The notes beneath the pieces are model-generated. The model was not told the DNA's origin. It worked only from the letters and a program-made list of their open reading frames with translations, and did not search any database. A stretch of 64,000 nucleotides of DNA from the NCBI GenBank assembly GCA_028386065.3, contig JAKUCV010003602.1:1-64000 (forward strand), written 5' to 3'. Within the stretch, counting starts at the first letter, position 1, and each line of letters opens with the position of its first letter. The DNA comes from Turnera subulata. Taxonomy: Eukaryota; Streptophyta; Magnoliopsida; Malpighiales; Passifloraceae. Position numbers and translations under genes: made by a program. Below are positions 10,260 to 21,538 of the stretch, piece after piece.

Positions 10260-11944
10260 CTAAAAGTTCTCAACTGTATTTTCTCATGCTTTCTTTCTAC
10301 CTGTTAAATTTATACTTAGCTAACTGGATCCAGTGGTTTAATTATCCGTGGTACGCTCTGTTGTTGATAAGATCTTTTGTCTTTAGTTATGGTGAGACAT
10401 TTCCTATTCCAGCTAGGCTGTTGATTCCAATTTCTCCCTTCCAATCGGGAAAGCCAAGGTATCCTTCCTGAAGTTTTGGTTGACCATATCCATGTTACTT
10501 ACTGACTATTCTATTATGCTTTTTCTCTCTTTTTAGCTACAAGAAAATTTATTATCACCTGATCATGAAAACCACATTAGCTACCTAACTTAATTTTATC
10601 ACCCAATGTTCTTAAAGCATTCCTTCATACATATTTTAGCATTACCTATGCTGCTTTTTCTATTGACAAATTGAGAGAGAAGGAAAGGATGTGACTATCA
10701 CAGCCTATTCAAAAAATGGTGGGCTATGCTCTCCAGATATGTTTGCTATATGTGAATGTTGCAGAAACGGTTGTCTGATTGCAATTACATATGAGTTGTG
10801 AGGTCAAAATTGCCCGAGTAATCTGTGTGATCTTTGGATAAGCATTAAGTAGAAGTTTCCGGAGTCATTATAGCTTTGAGTGCAAGTAGAGTCATTGGGG
10901 TTTTCTACATTTGAGGGGCAGGCCTTTTTTTTCTCAAAGAAGTACTCAAATATTGAAACCATATCATCATACCTGGGTTAATAAAAAATGCTCTATTTAT
11001 TCCAAAACAAAAAAAAAAAAGCAGGGGAAAAGGGTAATTGTTATTAGCCAACAAATTAGGAGATGGAAGATGAAGGGGGGAGAGCCGACGGATGAGGAGG
11101 GGTGCTGCATCTAGAAGGGAGGAGTGTCTGATTGTCATTAGCCAACAAATTAGGAGATTATGTGTTATTATCCTGATTTTTGTATGTCATTGTTATTAGC
11201 CGAAGCATGAGGGACCAGATCTCAACTCCAATTTATAATGTAATTTAATGATGCGTTTTAGAAAACGAATGTAATATAATGATGTTTGTTAAAGGAGATA
11301 TGCGATCCCCTATTTTTCCTCACTGTGTTCCATCTTCAATTTAAAATTATACAAGATTTGCGAAACAAGAGTTGACTTTTAATAAAGTTGGACCAATCAA
11401 GAATGTGGGTTTAATATTTGTTGGCTTAAATAGATTCATCTCATTCTATTATATAAGATTGACATTTAAAATATTTTGAATATCTACATTTGTAATAGAG
11501 AAAAAAGGGGTACTTAATAAAAGCCATATCCCTGAGATATGGAGACGAAAAACTGAAAAACATATTATAAAAAAGGAGAAAAAGTAGATGATATAAAAAT
11601 TTTAAAAACTATTTTAATGAAAAATTTGTATATTATATTCTCTTTATAAAATTAGGTGAAGGTTATGAACATAGAAGTTTTATAAAAATAAATTAGAAAA
11701 ATATTATATTTTATTATCATATAAAATGTAAAATTCATTAATATAAAATCTTTATAATAAAAAATAATCTTACATATTCTTATACAACAAGAAATCTATT
11801 TTAAAATTAGATAATCACTCATTAATTTTCATATCCAACTAATATAATTGTCGAACATACTTAACGTCTTTACCAACGTAAATACAAGGCATGCTAGATT
11901 GTCCAACTAAAAGAACAATTATTTTATAAAAATTGAATAATATT
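10260..11944. other. non-coding part of the Helitron
   Basis: No gene recognised. A 22-base direct repeat (ATTAGCCAACAAATTAGGAG..) occurs at 11043-11064 and 11137-11158. From 11400 the sequence is strongly AT-rich, as in many Helitron 3' parts. Confidence 0.5.
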
Positions 11945-12088
11945 GTAACAGCCCGGGTAAAATTTTCGTAATTTTACTATGTATTTCTAACCTTTACGAT
12001 GGTAACTCGAATTTTCCACCACTTTGTTCAACCCTTGGCAAATTTTCTATAATCAACCAAATCTCGGATTCAATTCTAAGACTTGCTT
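11945..12088 (+). mobile_element. Tekay-like LTR, 5' end fragment
   Basis: Begins TGTAACAGCCCGGGTAAAAT like the complete LTRs and then diverges, keeping the segment ending in CTAAGACTTGC. It is cut at 12088 by the next LTR; sequence after that insertion (15007 on) does not look like LTR, so most of this copy has been lost. Confidence 0.6.
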
Positions 12089-15001
12089 TGAAGCGCCCCG
12101 ACCCGTATTTACCGTAACACAGTAAACACGTGCCGAAACTATTCATATTGATAGAACAGACAGTATATCGTGCAAATAATATACATCAGCAAACTATTAA
12201 ATACAACTGTCACCCCATACTCGGGGACCATTATTCAATCCAAACATAGTGCTCAACAGCAGCAGCAGATAGTATCAGTAATATAAGCATCACAGGAAAA
12301 ACAGCAACACAGCATCATATATCACACAACAGCGGAATTGTAATACAGCATCATATGCAATAGAACAGCAGCGGAAGACTTTTATGCACATGCAGCGGAG
12401 GTATGGATCCAGAGTCAGGTGGAGAAGAAAGCAGCAGCCATCGAACGTCGTACCTGAACTACGAAACAACTTAACCTACGGGATGAAACCCCGCAGGCGA
12501 GGGGTGAGTCCGAAGTGCTCACCGACGAAGGATAAACAGTGATATGCAAGCAACCGTAATACTTGAAAGCAATCACAGACAAGCAATAACATGTCTCAAC
12601 AAACTGAGCCAAGACCAAAAGAATATTTATTATTATTACCAATTTTATCTTCCGGGCCCCCGTCACTGGACAAGCTAGGGTCGTACCTGGTTATCAATTA
12701 ATTCCGGATGCTAGGTCAAGAACCAATCCACATCTCAAAACCGGATATTTGGTATATCCAAACCATTGGGTATTCGGTATACCCCAACCTCAGGCGTCGT
12801 CATGCCAACCGGATATTCGGCATATCCGAGCCACTGGGTATTTGGTATACCCTAACCACAGGCAACAAGCCAAACGGATATTTGGCATATCCGTGCCACT
12901 GGGTATTCGGTATACCCCAACCTCAGGCAACAAGCCAACCGGATATTCGGTATATCCGAACCACTGGGTATTTGGTATACCCTAACCTCAGGCAAAAAGC
13001 CAAACGGATATTCGGTATATCCGAACCACTGGGTATTTGGTATACCCTAACCTCAGGCAAAAAGCCAAACAAACCAAGAACCGACCATAGCATCCCAAAA
13101 TTAATTTTCAAACCATCGGGTCGTACCACTACTTTCCACATGACAATTATATCAACATCTCAAATCAATTCCAATTCCAATTTCATATTCCAATTTCTTT
13201 TTCTCAATTTCCATAGTCAATAGTTCAACATCAAACTCAGCATATTATCCACAGAATCAATATCACAGTCCAATAGCAACAATAATATCCACAGCAGTTA
13301 CTCAACCAACAATCAACAATTCAGCAGTTCAATCGAACAACAAAGCACACAAAGTATTACAGGCAACATAACAAGGGTTATCCATCCTCACCTTAGCCGA
13401 TTATCAATTATGGAAATGCCCAGCAAATTCCAAGTCCGGTTCCTCAGCAAACTGTTTGTTACCAGCTCCTATATCAAACAAATAGTATGCACACATAAGG
13501 TGATATGCAAATTCCATGCTAATACTGTATACCGAAAATAAATACTGACTCGTCTCGGTTACTCCCCCGGATTAATTTTCCATTTTTATCATCATTCACC
13601 ATTTATTTCAAGGTGTCAAAATACCATACTATACTTATACCATATGGGCCTATAATAAGGCCATAAAATAATGGAACTATTATGGGAAAGGTATTAATAA
13701 AAGGAGTTTTAATAATAAATATTATATGAAAAAGGGTTTTAGTATAAAGGTTATAATAAAAGGGTTTTAATAATAGAGGTGTTTAAATTTTTACTTTTCC
13801 AGAATTATTTCCCTTCCATATTTATTTTTTTCAGATTATATTCTCTTTTTTTTTTTTATATTTGGACTGGGCCAAATAGTGTCAAAACCAACCTACCACA
13901 TGGGCTAACCCAAGCCCCTTGCAGGAGCCGAGGTGCCAGCCCACACGGTAGGCCCAGCAACACATCAGCCCAGCTCATCACGCCCAGCCCACTACTCGCG
14001 ACCCAACAGACCAAACCCACCATCACACAATCGGGTCAACCCACGACCCGCGACCCTCATCCGGGTCGTCTTCCTCACCTCACCTTGCAGGCGGCGGCGG
14101 ATCGGTCGACAAGCAGAGCGGCACGGGAGCAGAGGCGCGCGGCACGGGAAGGAGGCGCGAGGAGGGCGACAACGGCGGCGTGCTCGGGCAGCAGGACGAG
14201 TTCGGGCTCAACTCGTCGGGTCGTCGCAACGGCGGTGTGCAGGTTAGGGAGCTCGGGCGGCGGTCGTCTTGCTCGTGCGGCTGCGACGCGACCGGAGGGA
14301 GAAGAGAAGGAGGGAGGCTGACGGGTGCGTGAAGTGTTGGTGTGGCTCGGCCGGCGTGGTGGTGTCTCACGACGGCGGTGAAGGGATAAAAAGAAAGAAA
14401 AAGAAAAGAGGAAGGAAGAAGGGTGGGTGACATGGCAGTGGTGTGGTGTGTTTAATGTTTTTTTCTTTTTTTTCTGATGTCTTAGATAATATGTGCAGTA
14501 GTTAGTTTGCAGAAAGTTGAACAATGGTGTTTGCAGGGAAAAGAGGAAGATGAGGATGAAGATGGTGTACTGAGAGGGCAGGAAAAACACAGTTTTATAG
14601 GCAACAAAATTCACTGATATATCACGGGTAGCACAGGCAACTCACAGGTCTCACAGGAGAAGGCGGCTGAATAATTGAACTTCAATTATGCAGTTACTAT
14701 GCTGCATGTGAAGTATGACCCACCCGGACCAGAAAATATCCGGTATACCCACTTATCTTTATTTCTGGTCCGTTAAAGCGAGGATAAACCCGGCTTTTTT
14801 GAAGATTCCTGGACCCGGAAAATTCCAACTTTGGTCCGTAAAATCCGCAGAAAAATCCCAAACGTGGGAAAAGGCTCGGTTTCGGAATCCAATGCTCGAT
14901 TTACCATAATTTAATTACCCAAGATTAAAATCAATGGTAAATTACTGTAGATTAACTTAAACAGTCCCGGTAAAAATGAAATTTTTACCTGGGCTGTTAC
15001 A
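12089..15001 (-). mobile_element. Tekay-like solo LTR
   Basis: On the reverse strand it starts TGTAACAGCCCAGGTAAAAA and ends GGGTCGGGGCGCTTCA. The 5-bp target duplication TGCTT lies at 12084-12088 and 15002-15006. It is 2913 bp with no internal domain. It contains five tandem hairpin units (12741-13070) and a GC-rich stretch (14040-14300) whose open frames are low-complexity. Confidence 0.9.
12741..13070 (-). repeat. five tandem hairpin units in LTR
   Basis: Units of 64-68 bases hold two hairpins each, CGGATAT-TCGG(T)-ATATCCG and GGGTAT-TCGGT-ATACCC, with small variations. The matching LTRs at 16259-16460 and 22359-22560 have three units. Confidence 0.85.
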
Positions 15002-15437
15002 TGCTTGATACACTGGACAATTTTTATTTTGTAACGATCATCTCGTTCCTATTACCTTCAAGAAATTTTGATAATCTCTAGTTAAGTATTATGTATTTAA
15101 TTTCAATAATTTATTAATTATGTATTTAATTTCAATAATTTATTAATCATATATTTTTAAAGAAAATATTCTTGTACTTCTATAGAGTGCTTTGAAAAAA
15201 AATTTTAGAATTTTATTATTTAAATTTTATACAAATTAAAATTTTGTAAGAAATTTTCTAACAAAAATATTTCACCAATTCCTTTCCGATTCTTCGAATA
15301 ATTTTTGGAAAAAAAAAAGATCTAATAATTTTTGGCTAAGTATTTATTTATTTGATTTAATGATTTATTAAATATACTCTCAAAAGAAATGATATACTAA
15401 ATATATTTTAAAGGAAAGATCTATTTTCTACCCTTGT
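15002..15437. other. AT-rich stretch between LTR elements
   Basis: Begins with the target duplication TGCTT and ends with CTTGT (15433-15437). A 30-base segment TTAAGTATTATGTATTTAAT.. is repeated in part around 15090-15150. No gene seen. Confidence 0.5.
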
Positions 15438-18400
15438 TGAAACGACCCGACCCGTATTTACTGTACACAATAAACACGTGCCAGAACTGTGACAACCCAA
15501 CCCAACAAAGCCCGACGGACTGCGTATAAAACAATAAACTGGCCAACGGCCCAATATCAAAAACCGTAAACCAGCCCTTCGGCCCAACATAGAACTCGTC
15601 ACCCGAACCCCGGGGACATCAACAACAACCAACTGGCCCAATGGCCCAAATACAACATATACACAGTAGAAGATTTAACAATATGCACAGCGGAAGACTC
15701 TTAACTCACATGACAACATATGCAAAGCCCAATGCAACTAATGGATCCGAGTCCTGTCCGAGGGTACGCATCAGCTTGCCTGGTACGTTCCTGCACTACA
15801 AACAATTCATCCTACGGGATGAAACCCCGCAGGCGAGGGGTGAGTCCGAAGCGCTCACCGACAAAAGATAAACAGTGATATATAATCAACCATAATACTT
15901 TCGAAATAAACACAACAATCACAACAATAACACACATACAATCACATCACAAGGATACTGCCATAACAACTAACACATACTTCACGACAGAGGAATCCAA
16001 CTCAAACAACACGATAGAGGAATCCTACTAAATCATATCAAAGCCAAGACCAAATGATTACTTATTAATTTTATTACCAATTTTTATCTTTCGGCCCCAT
16101 CACTGGACAAGCTAGGGTCGTACCAGGTTATCAATTAATTCTGGATGCCAGGTCAAAGAACCATACCATATCTTACCATACCGGGACCACGTCCCAAATT
16201 ACCAAATCACACCGGGTTCAACAACCCAAATACCATACCGGGATCAACATCCCAAAACCGGATATTCGGTATATCCGAACCACTGGGTATTCGGTATAAC
16301 CCAACCACAGGCATCGACATGCCAACCGGATATTCTGTATATCCGAACCACTGGGTATTTGGTATACCCTAACCACAGGCAACAATATGCCAACCGGATA
16401 TTCGGTATATCCGAACCACTGGGTATTTGGTATACCCTAACCACAGGCAACAACATGCCAACCAAATCAAGTAACCAAACCAAGTAACCGACCATAGCAT
16501 CCCAGAATTAATTTTCAAACCATCAGGTCGTACCACTACTTCCCACATATTTCATCATCTCATATCAATTCCAATTCTAATTTCCACTTTCCATTTCTCA
16601 ATTATCCACAGTCAATAGTTTATTCCAATTATTCAACACAACACTGTCTACTGCCAACAATCACAATATCCATAACAGCTAAACAATTATCTAATTCCTA
16701 TCAGCTCAAGTTACACAACAGACAAATCCTTCAACAGTTTCATAACATCATTTACTCGCAGTCCGACATCAATCACAACACAATATCCAATAAACCAATA
16801 ATAGCCAAACAGCGGTTCAATCAAGCAACTCAATATCATAGCAACAGCAACAACCGTAACCATAGCAGCCAATAACCAACATAATTCCATATTACCAAAC
16901 ATCCATCAACAATACATATAGCGCCAGTTATTCACAATCAACAGTTCATCACAATATCCACACGACCTAATAGCACAGTCCCATTTCCTTTATTCTTTCA
17001 TCAATTATCTCTTTTTCATTATTCCAAATTATTTCACAGACTCGTCCAATCTAAAATCTCGTATCACTAATTAGACACAATTGACGGATCAACATTATTC
17101 TCAGCACAGATTCCACAAATCAATAGCACAACGAACCAAGAACAGCAACAACATTTCCACAACAATCAAGTAACGGTCAACAATCATTTCAGTGGGTCAA
17201 TCAAGCACCAAGTTACACATACAGCATTACGGGCACATATCAAGGGTTATCCATCCTCACCTTAGCCTGTTACTTAACTCTGAAGACATTAACCGGAACC
17301 AAAGCCGGTTCCTCGGGGTACTGCGCGATAACAAAACCTGTACATCAAACAACAACATGCACGTATAAGATGCACATAATCGGTATGCCATGATGCCATA
17401 ATATAATATAATATCGTACGTATATCCGTATATTATTTCGGTACAATACTTTTAATAAAACTCTTTCCAAAATATTTTCATAAAATAGTTATAATTTTCC
17501 CAAAATATAATCACCATAATTTTTCTGGAAATATATATTTTCCAAAGGTAAAATACTTTTCCAAATAATTATATTATCAGAATAATTATATATTTTCAAA
17601 ACTATTACTTATGTATACCATACACACATATTTTCCAAAAATAGTCAATTACCATAATTTTCCAGAGAAAATAACATATATATTAAATTTTCAGAAAATA
17701 TTTTCAAGGTATATATATTTTCCAAATAACATATTAATAGTTTTTTTTCCAAACATAACTTATTTATTTATCAAAGTATATATATGTATATTTTTCTCAA
17801 GATATCAGTATCCATACTTACCATATTTTTCTCAAAGTATATATATATTTTCTTCAGAATTAATTAGCAGTAAAAACAGAAATATATAAATAAACATATT
17901 GTTATTATTATTTTTTTTTTTTTAAGAACCCAGGAGGCAACCCAGGTCGCGACCCGGACCCAAACGGGTCGGAAAACCGAGCTCACCTCGGGTTCCACGG
18001 CAACGGCGGCGATGGCGGCGCGGGAACGCGAGGGAAAGGTTGCAGGAGGACGGCGGCAGCGAGGCGACTCCAAGGGCGGTGGAAGGGCAGCGAGACGCGT
18101 CGCGACGGCTGAGCAGGAGGCGGAGGAAGAGGATCCGTGGGTTTCGCCGCGGGTCAACGGCTCTGGGAGGAGCGTCCGGCGGCGGATGGCGATGAGGACG
18201 ACGGCTCCGAGGTCGCGACGGCACGGCGCAGAGGCTGGTGGCGGCGGTGTTGTGCAAGGCGGCGCCGATCTCATCGGCGTGCACAGTATTCAGAGGCGCT
18301 GGGGTGACGGTACTGTTCACCCCATATTTTTCCAATTTTTCCTTCTTTTTTTTTTCTATTTTCCTTCCTTTTTCTGTATTTTCCGATTTTCTTTTTTTTT

Positions 18401-18897
18401 TCATTTATATTTTTTTTCTCTCACTGTTTCTTTTTTTTTCTATTTTTCAGTTCAGTTTTTTTTCTTTCTTTTTTTTTCTATTTTCTCTCTTTTCTTTTTC
18501 CTCTCTTTTTTTTCTCTTCTTTTTTTTTCTTCTTTTCTCCTGCTCTACCTCCGGCTGCCCTCTTCCTCTTTATAACTGAAAATTCACTATTATACATGTG
18601 AATTACAATAATGCAGTTCGTCTGCATTACGGGCGAATCCGATCCGGACCAGAAAATAACCGATACCTCCTTAGTTATTTTCCGATGTGATTTTCCGAGA
18701 AATTCCACAACCCGAAAAATACCAACTTAGGTCCGAAAAATCCACGGAAAAATCACGAGCTCGGGAAAACCCTCGGTTTCGAAAAACGACTCCCGAATTA
18801 CCTTGAATTAATTACCCAAGATTAATTCAACAGTAAATCACGGTAAAAAGACTTCTACAGTCCCGGTAAAAATCCAAATTTTACCCGGGCTGTTACA
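15438..18897 (-). repeat. 3' LTR of the LARD element
   Basis: 3460 bp, TGTAACAGCCCGGG...GGGTCGGGTCGTTTCA on the reverse strand. It carries a segment at about 16985-17113 that is missing from the partner LTR. Confidence 0.9.
16259..16460 (-). repeat. three tandem hairpin units in LTR
   Basis: Three units of about 68 bases with the paired hairpins CGGATATTCGGTATATCCG and GGGTATTTGGTATACCC. Just outside lies another hairpin, GGGAT-CAAC-ATCCC (about 16240-16253). Confidence 0.85.
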
Positions 18898-18911
18898 TTC
18901 TACCCCCCTTA
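18898..18911 (-). other. polypurine tract of the LARD element
   Basis: On the reverse strand AAGGGGGGTAGAA directly before the 3' LTR start TGTAACAG. Confidence 0.8.
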
Positions 18912-19041
18912 AAAAGAATTTCGTCTCCGAAATTCCATCTTATCCGTGGGTCCTACCAAGTTAAGATTCTGGCACACTCTGCCAGGTGTCCAAACTCGAC
19001 ATGAGATACCGCTTATACCCTTAAGCGACATCTCATCCGCT

Positions 19042-19049
19042 TATAAATA
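19042..19049 (+). promoter_or_regulatory. TATA box for antisense ORF 1
   Basis: TATAAATA 35 bases before the ATG at 19084, in the opposite direction to the host LTR element. A start site about 30 bases on would give a very short leader. Confidence 0.5.
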
Positions 19050-19083
19050 CCAAACCTCATAGCTGAGACATTCACTCTCAGCC

Positions 19084-19461
19084 ATGGACTCTCCACTTCG
19101 TTCTCGAACGACCTCAGACTCCGAGAACAACAGCTACATCGGCGGCACAGCTTTCCCGACAAGCTCCGATGAAGAGTCTCCAAAGAAATGGTTCAGGACA
19201 AACATCATCGGCCTGGAGGAGCATATGGTGGTCTCCCCAAAGCGACGGAAGAAGCGTGCCGGCAAGAAAGCTGAGGACAAGAAAGGCAAAGCGATAGCTG
19301 AAAGCAGCACACCGCAGCAGAAGTTGACGCAGCTGAACGTCTCATTGAGGAAGATCAGCTCGGCGGTGGCACAAATTGAACTGGCGTGCGCGGAGCTGTT
19401 CCCACACCTGAGGAACGTCCAGAATCTTGTAAAAGATCTTGAGAAGCAAGTAGCTCCGTAG
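19084..19461 (+). CDS. antisense ORF 1 of LARD element, unknown basic protein
   Basis: 125 codons, on the strand opposite to the LTR element. The N-terminal third is Ser/Thr/Glu-rich (RTTSDSENNSY, SSDEESPKKW). A strongly basic segment follows at residues 53-70 (PKRRKKRAGKKAEDKKGKA), resembling a nuclear localisation signal. The last 50 residues (TQLNVSLRKISSAVAQIELA ... LVKDLEKQV) look like an amphipathic helix or coiled coil. A TATA box lies just upstream and an AATAAATAAA signal at 19496-19505. The family is not recognised. Codon use is clean and GC-richer than the surroundings, favouring a real protein. Confidence 0.55.
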   Translation: MDSPLRSRTTSDSENNSYIGGTAFPTSSDEESPKKWFRTNIIGLEEHMVVSPKRRKKRAGKKAEDKKGKAIAESSTPQQKLTQLNVSLRKISSAVAQIELACAELFPHLRNVQNLVKDLEKQVAP

Positions 19462-19465
19462 AGCA

Positions 19466-20270
19466 CTTCTTCTCCTGTTGTAAAACTATATTATGAATAA
19501 ATAAAATGAGTTTCCTTTTAATTCAAAAATTTTTATATTATAAATTCTCTTGTTAAGATGTGAAAAATCATATTTAACTAAAAAAAACAAAATATTTAAA
19601 ACATAACAAAACCATCATGAATGAAGGTAAGATCGAACACAATGATGTTAAAAACAGGACCGATAAAACGAATTATAACCAACATAAAGAAATTAAAAAT
19701 AAAACAAAACTCTTTTAACAAAATCAAGACAAAAAGAAATTAAAACAAGGTATGTTTTCATGCTCGGCGCTCTAGTTCGACCGTATCCATTCTCAATCCT
19801 GAGAAACGTGACACGTACAGTTAACGGTGACGTCGGTTAACCTCGTAAAGAAGACATCCGTTAACTGGCAAGGCGATGTTCACGGGAACGTCCTGTGTCC
19901 CTCGAAAGACACGTTACCCACTTGTTCACCATTTCCACATGGGCCAAAAACGTCTGTCGAAGCTCGTATCTCTCCACGATGTCCGAACAGCTGTGAGCTT
20001 GTCGCACATGCGCTCTACTCGAGATACGGCCCCATCCATCTAGCCTCAACGATCACGGATGCTTGTGATAAAAGATGCAAGAAAATAATGACACACCATC
20101 AAAAGAAACGCCAAGGTAGCCAGGGCGTAAGAAATTGTGAGTCAGAAAAGAGCTGTAAAACACTGGCTTAGTAGCCGAAAACGCGTAAAGTAACAAAGCA
20201 TTAAATAAAGCAACGGTAAAATTCAAAAACAAAATCTTGAAAAAAAAAAACGGTAATCACGCTTCCCATA
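19466..20270 (+). other. spacer between antisense ORFs, polyA signal and promoter
   Basis: AATAAATAAA at 19496-19505 suits 3' end formation for the first ORF. An AT-rich stretch follows, then a GC-richer part with a TGACGTCG motif (19828-19835), the core bound by plant TGA-type bZIP factors. An open frame at 19827-20171 has no convincing protein character. Confidence 0.4.
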
Positions 20271-20274
20271 AGAG

Positions 20275-20281
20275 TATAAAA
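20275..20281 (+). promoter_or_regulatory. TATA box for antisense ORF 2
   Basis: TATAAAA 109 bases before the ATG at 20390. The leader between is unusually A- and CAA-rich with almost no T, a pattern typical of unstructured, well-translated leaders. Confidence 0.5.
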
Positions 20282-20389
20282 GAAGGAGCGGTGAAGTGTA
20301 ATTCATCAAAAGCATCAAAAGCAAACAAAACGCTGAGGCAAAAGAAAACACAACGATCGTAAAACAAAACCTCACACGTCCAAATCAAG

Positions 20390-21225
20390 ATGCCTGCTCC
20401 CTCGTCGGTGTTCTTTGTCGAAGGTGCCAATCTTGGCAGAAGGAACCGACTGGCTTACAGCATGGTCAACGAACGTGCTGAAGAGCTGCCGAACGAGCTC
20501 GGCAGAATTCCACGCCTGGTCTTTGTCGACGAACTCTACTCGTCGCGGTTCTTCATCACTCCAATGGAAGAGGTGTTCTTCCTAGAGGACCATGGGACAC
20601 CGAGGACTTCCTACTACGGCTCAGCAAACTCCATGATGTTCTTCATCTCGGATAGGCTTCAAGAGTTCAACCTGGAGTCCACTTGCCAAACTGTGGAGCA
20701 AGGCGCTTACTACCAGCTCTCAATGACAGCCCAGAGCATACCCAGAATGACTCGGCTACCTCCAACCTGGCCAAAGGTACGGCTACTGGTGTGGAACTGC
20801 AGAGGAGTGGCAAGACGTGCACAAGAGTTCTCACGCACCCTGAGGGACTTGAAGAACCAGTATAAACCGAACATGGTTCTTCTGACGGANTACCCAGAAT
20901 GACTCGGCTACCTCCAACCTGGCCAAAGGTACGGCTACTGGTGTGGAACTGCAGAGGAGTGGCAAGACGTGCACAAGAGTTCTCACGCACCCTGAGGGAC
21001 TTGAAGAACCAGTATAAACCGAACATGGTTCTTCTGACGGAGACGCAGTGGCAACCACGGGACGATCACGGTCTGATTCCACTCCGATTCCCTCAAGCTA
21101 ACCGGTTCGAGATTCCTGGCCAGCGCGACAGAGGTGGCATGTGGTTCTCGTGGAGTGACAGGGTCACGGTCAACATCAACAGCGACCCAAATAGCTTCCG
21201 TGTCAACGTCGTTCCAAACCGTTAA
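20390..21225 (+). CDS. antisense ORF 2 of LARD element, endonuclease-like C-terminal part
   Basis: Starts MPAPSSVFFVEGANLGRRNR. The first 125 residues are unfamiliar. The rest reads VRLLVWNCRGVARR ... NQYKPNMVLLTETQW ... DRGGMWFSWSD, which resembles the start of the endonuclease/exonuclease/phosphatase fold found in plant LINE ORF2 (WNCRG.., ..P.I.FL.ETK, RGG). The frame is broken in this assembly by a 151-bp duplication with an N at 20890; without it the ORF is one frame of 227 codons ending at 21225. The catalytic His and Asp motifs of a full nuclease domain are absent, so it is a partial fold or has another role. AATAAAAAATC at about 21250 may be its polyA signal. Confidence 0.55.
20739..21041 (+). 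repeat. 151-bp duplication around an N, probable assembly join
   Basis: 20739-20889 and 20891-21041 are identical, separated by one N at 20890. Confidence 0.9.
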
Positions 21226-21518
21226 ATGTATTTTCTTTATTTTTTTAAAAATAAAAAATCAATGTAATATTTCTCTTTTTTTTTATATAAAATATCATGT
21301 AATATTTCCCTTTGTAATGAAATTATCAGTATTATCAATAATATGTGTATTTCCGCTTATTATGGCATCATTACCTCTTATGTGTATGTTCCGCGACAGC
21401 TGGCGTCCCTTGACTGGATCCATAATGCACTAACTAAAATGATATACAATAATAAACAAATGGAGCGAACTATGCAAACAAGACAACAAACACACAAAGA
21501 CTTCCCAACAAGACCTAA

Positions 21519-21538
21519 CGCCCGCTTCGCTACCAAAA
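21519..21538 (-). other. putative primer binding site of the LARD element
   Basis: On the reverse strand, TTTTGGTAGCGAAGCGGGCG directly follows the 5' LTR; TGG.. starts two bases in. The tRNA is not identified; it differs from the usual initiator-Met site after TGGTA. Confidence 0.4.

Noticed and set aside
12741..13070. Regularly spaced palindromic repeats resembling a CRISPR array
   Set aside because: Units are contiguous 64-68-bp tandem repeats with no unique spacers, inside an LTR of a plant element.
14075..14614. Long reverse ORF in GC-rich part
   Set aside because: Low-complexity, lies inside the solo LTR at 12089-15001, no protein character.
18012..18575. Forward ORF repeated at 23978-24526
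   Set aside because: Both are the same LTR segment; the second half is a poly-T/C tract translating to Phe/Ser/Leu runs.
19827..20171. Third ORF between the two antisense ORFs
   Set aside because: No TATA box of its own, no conserved-looking sequence; it spans the promoter region of the next ORF.
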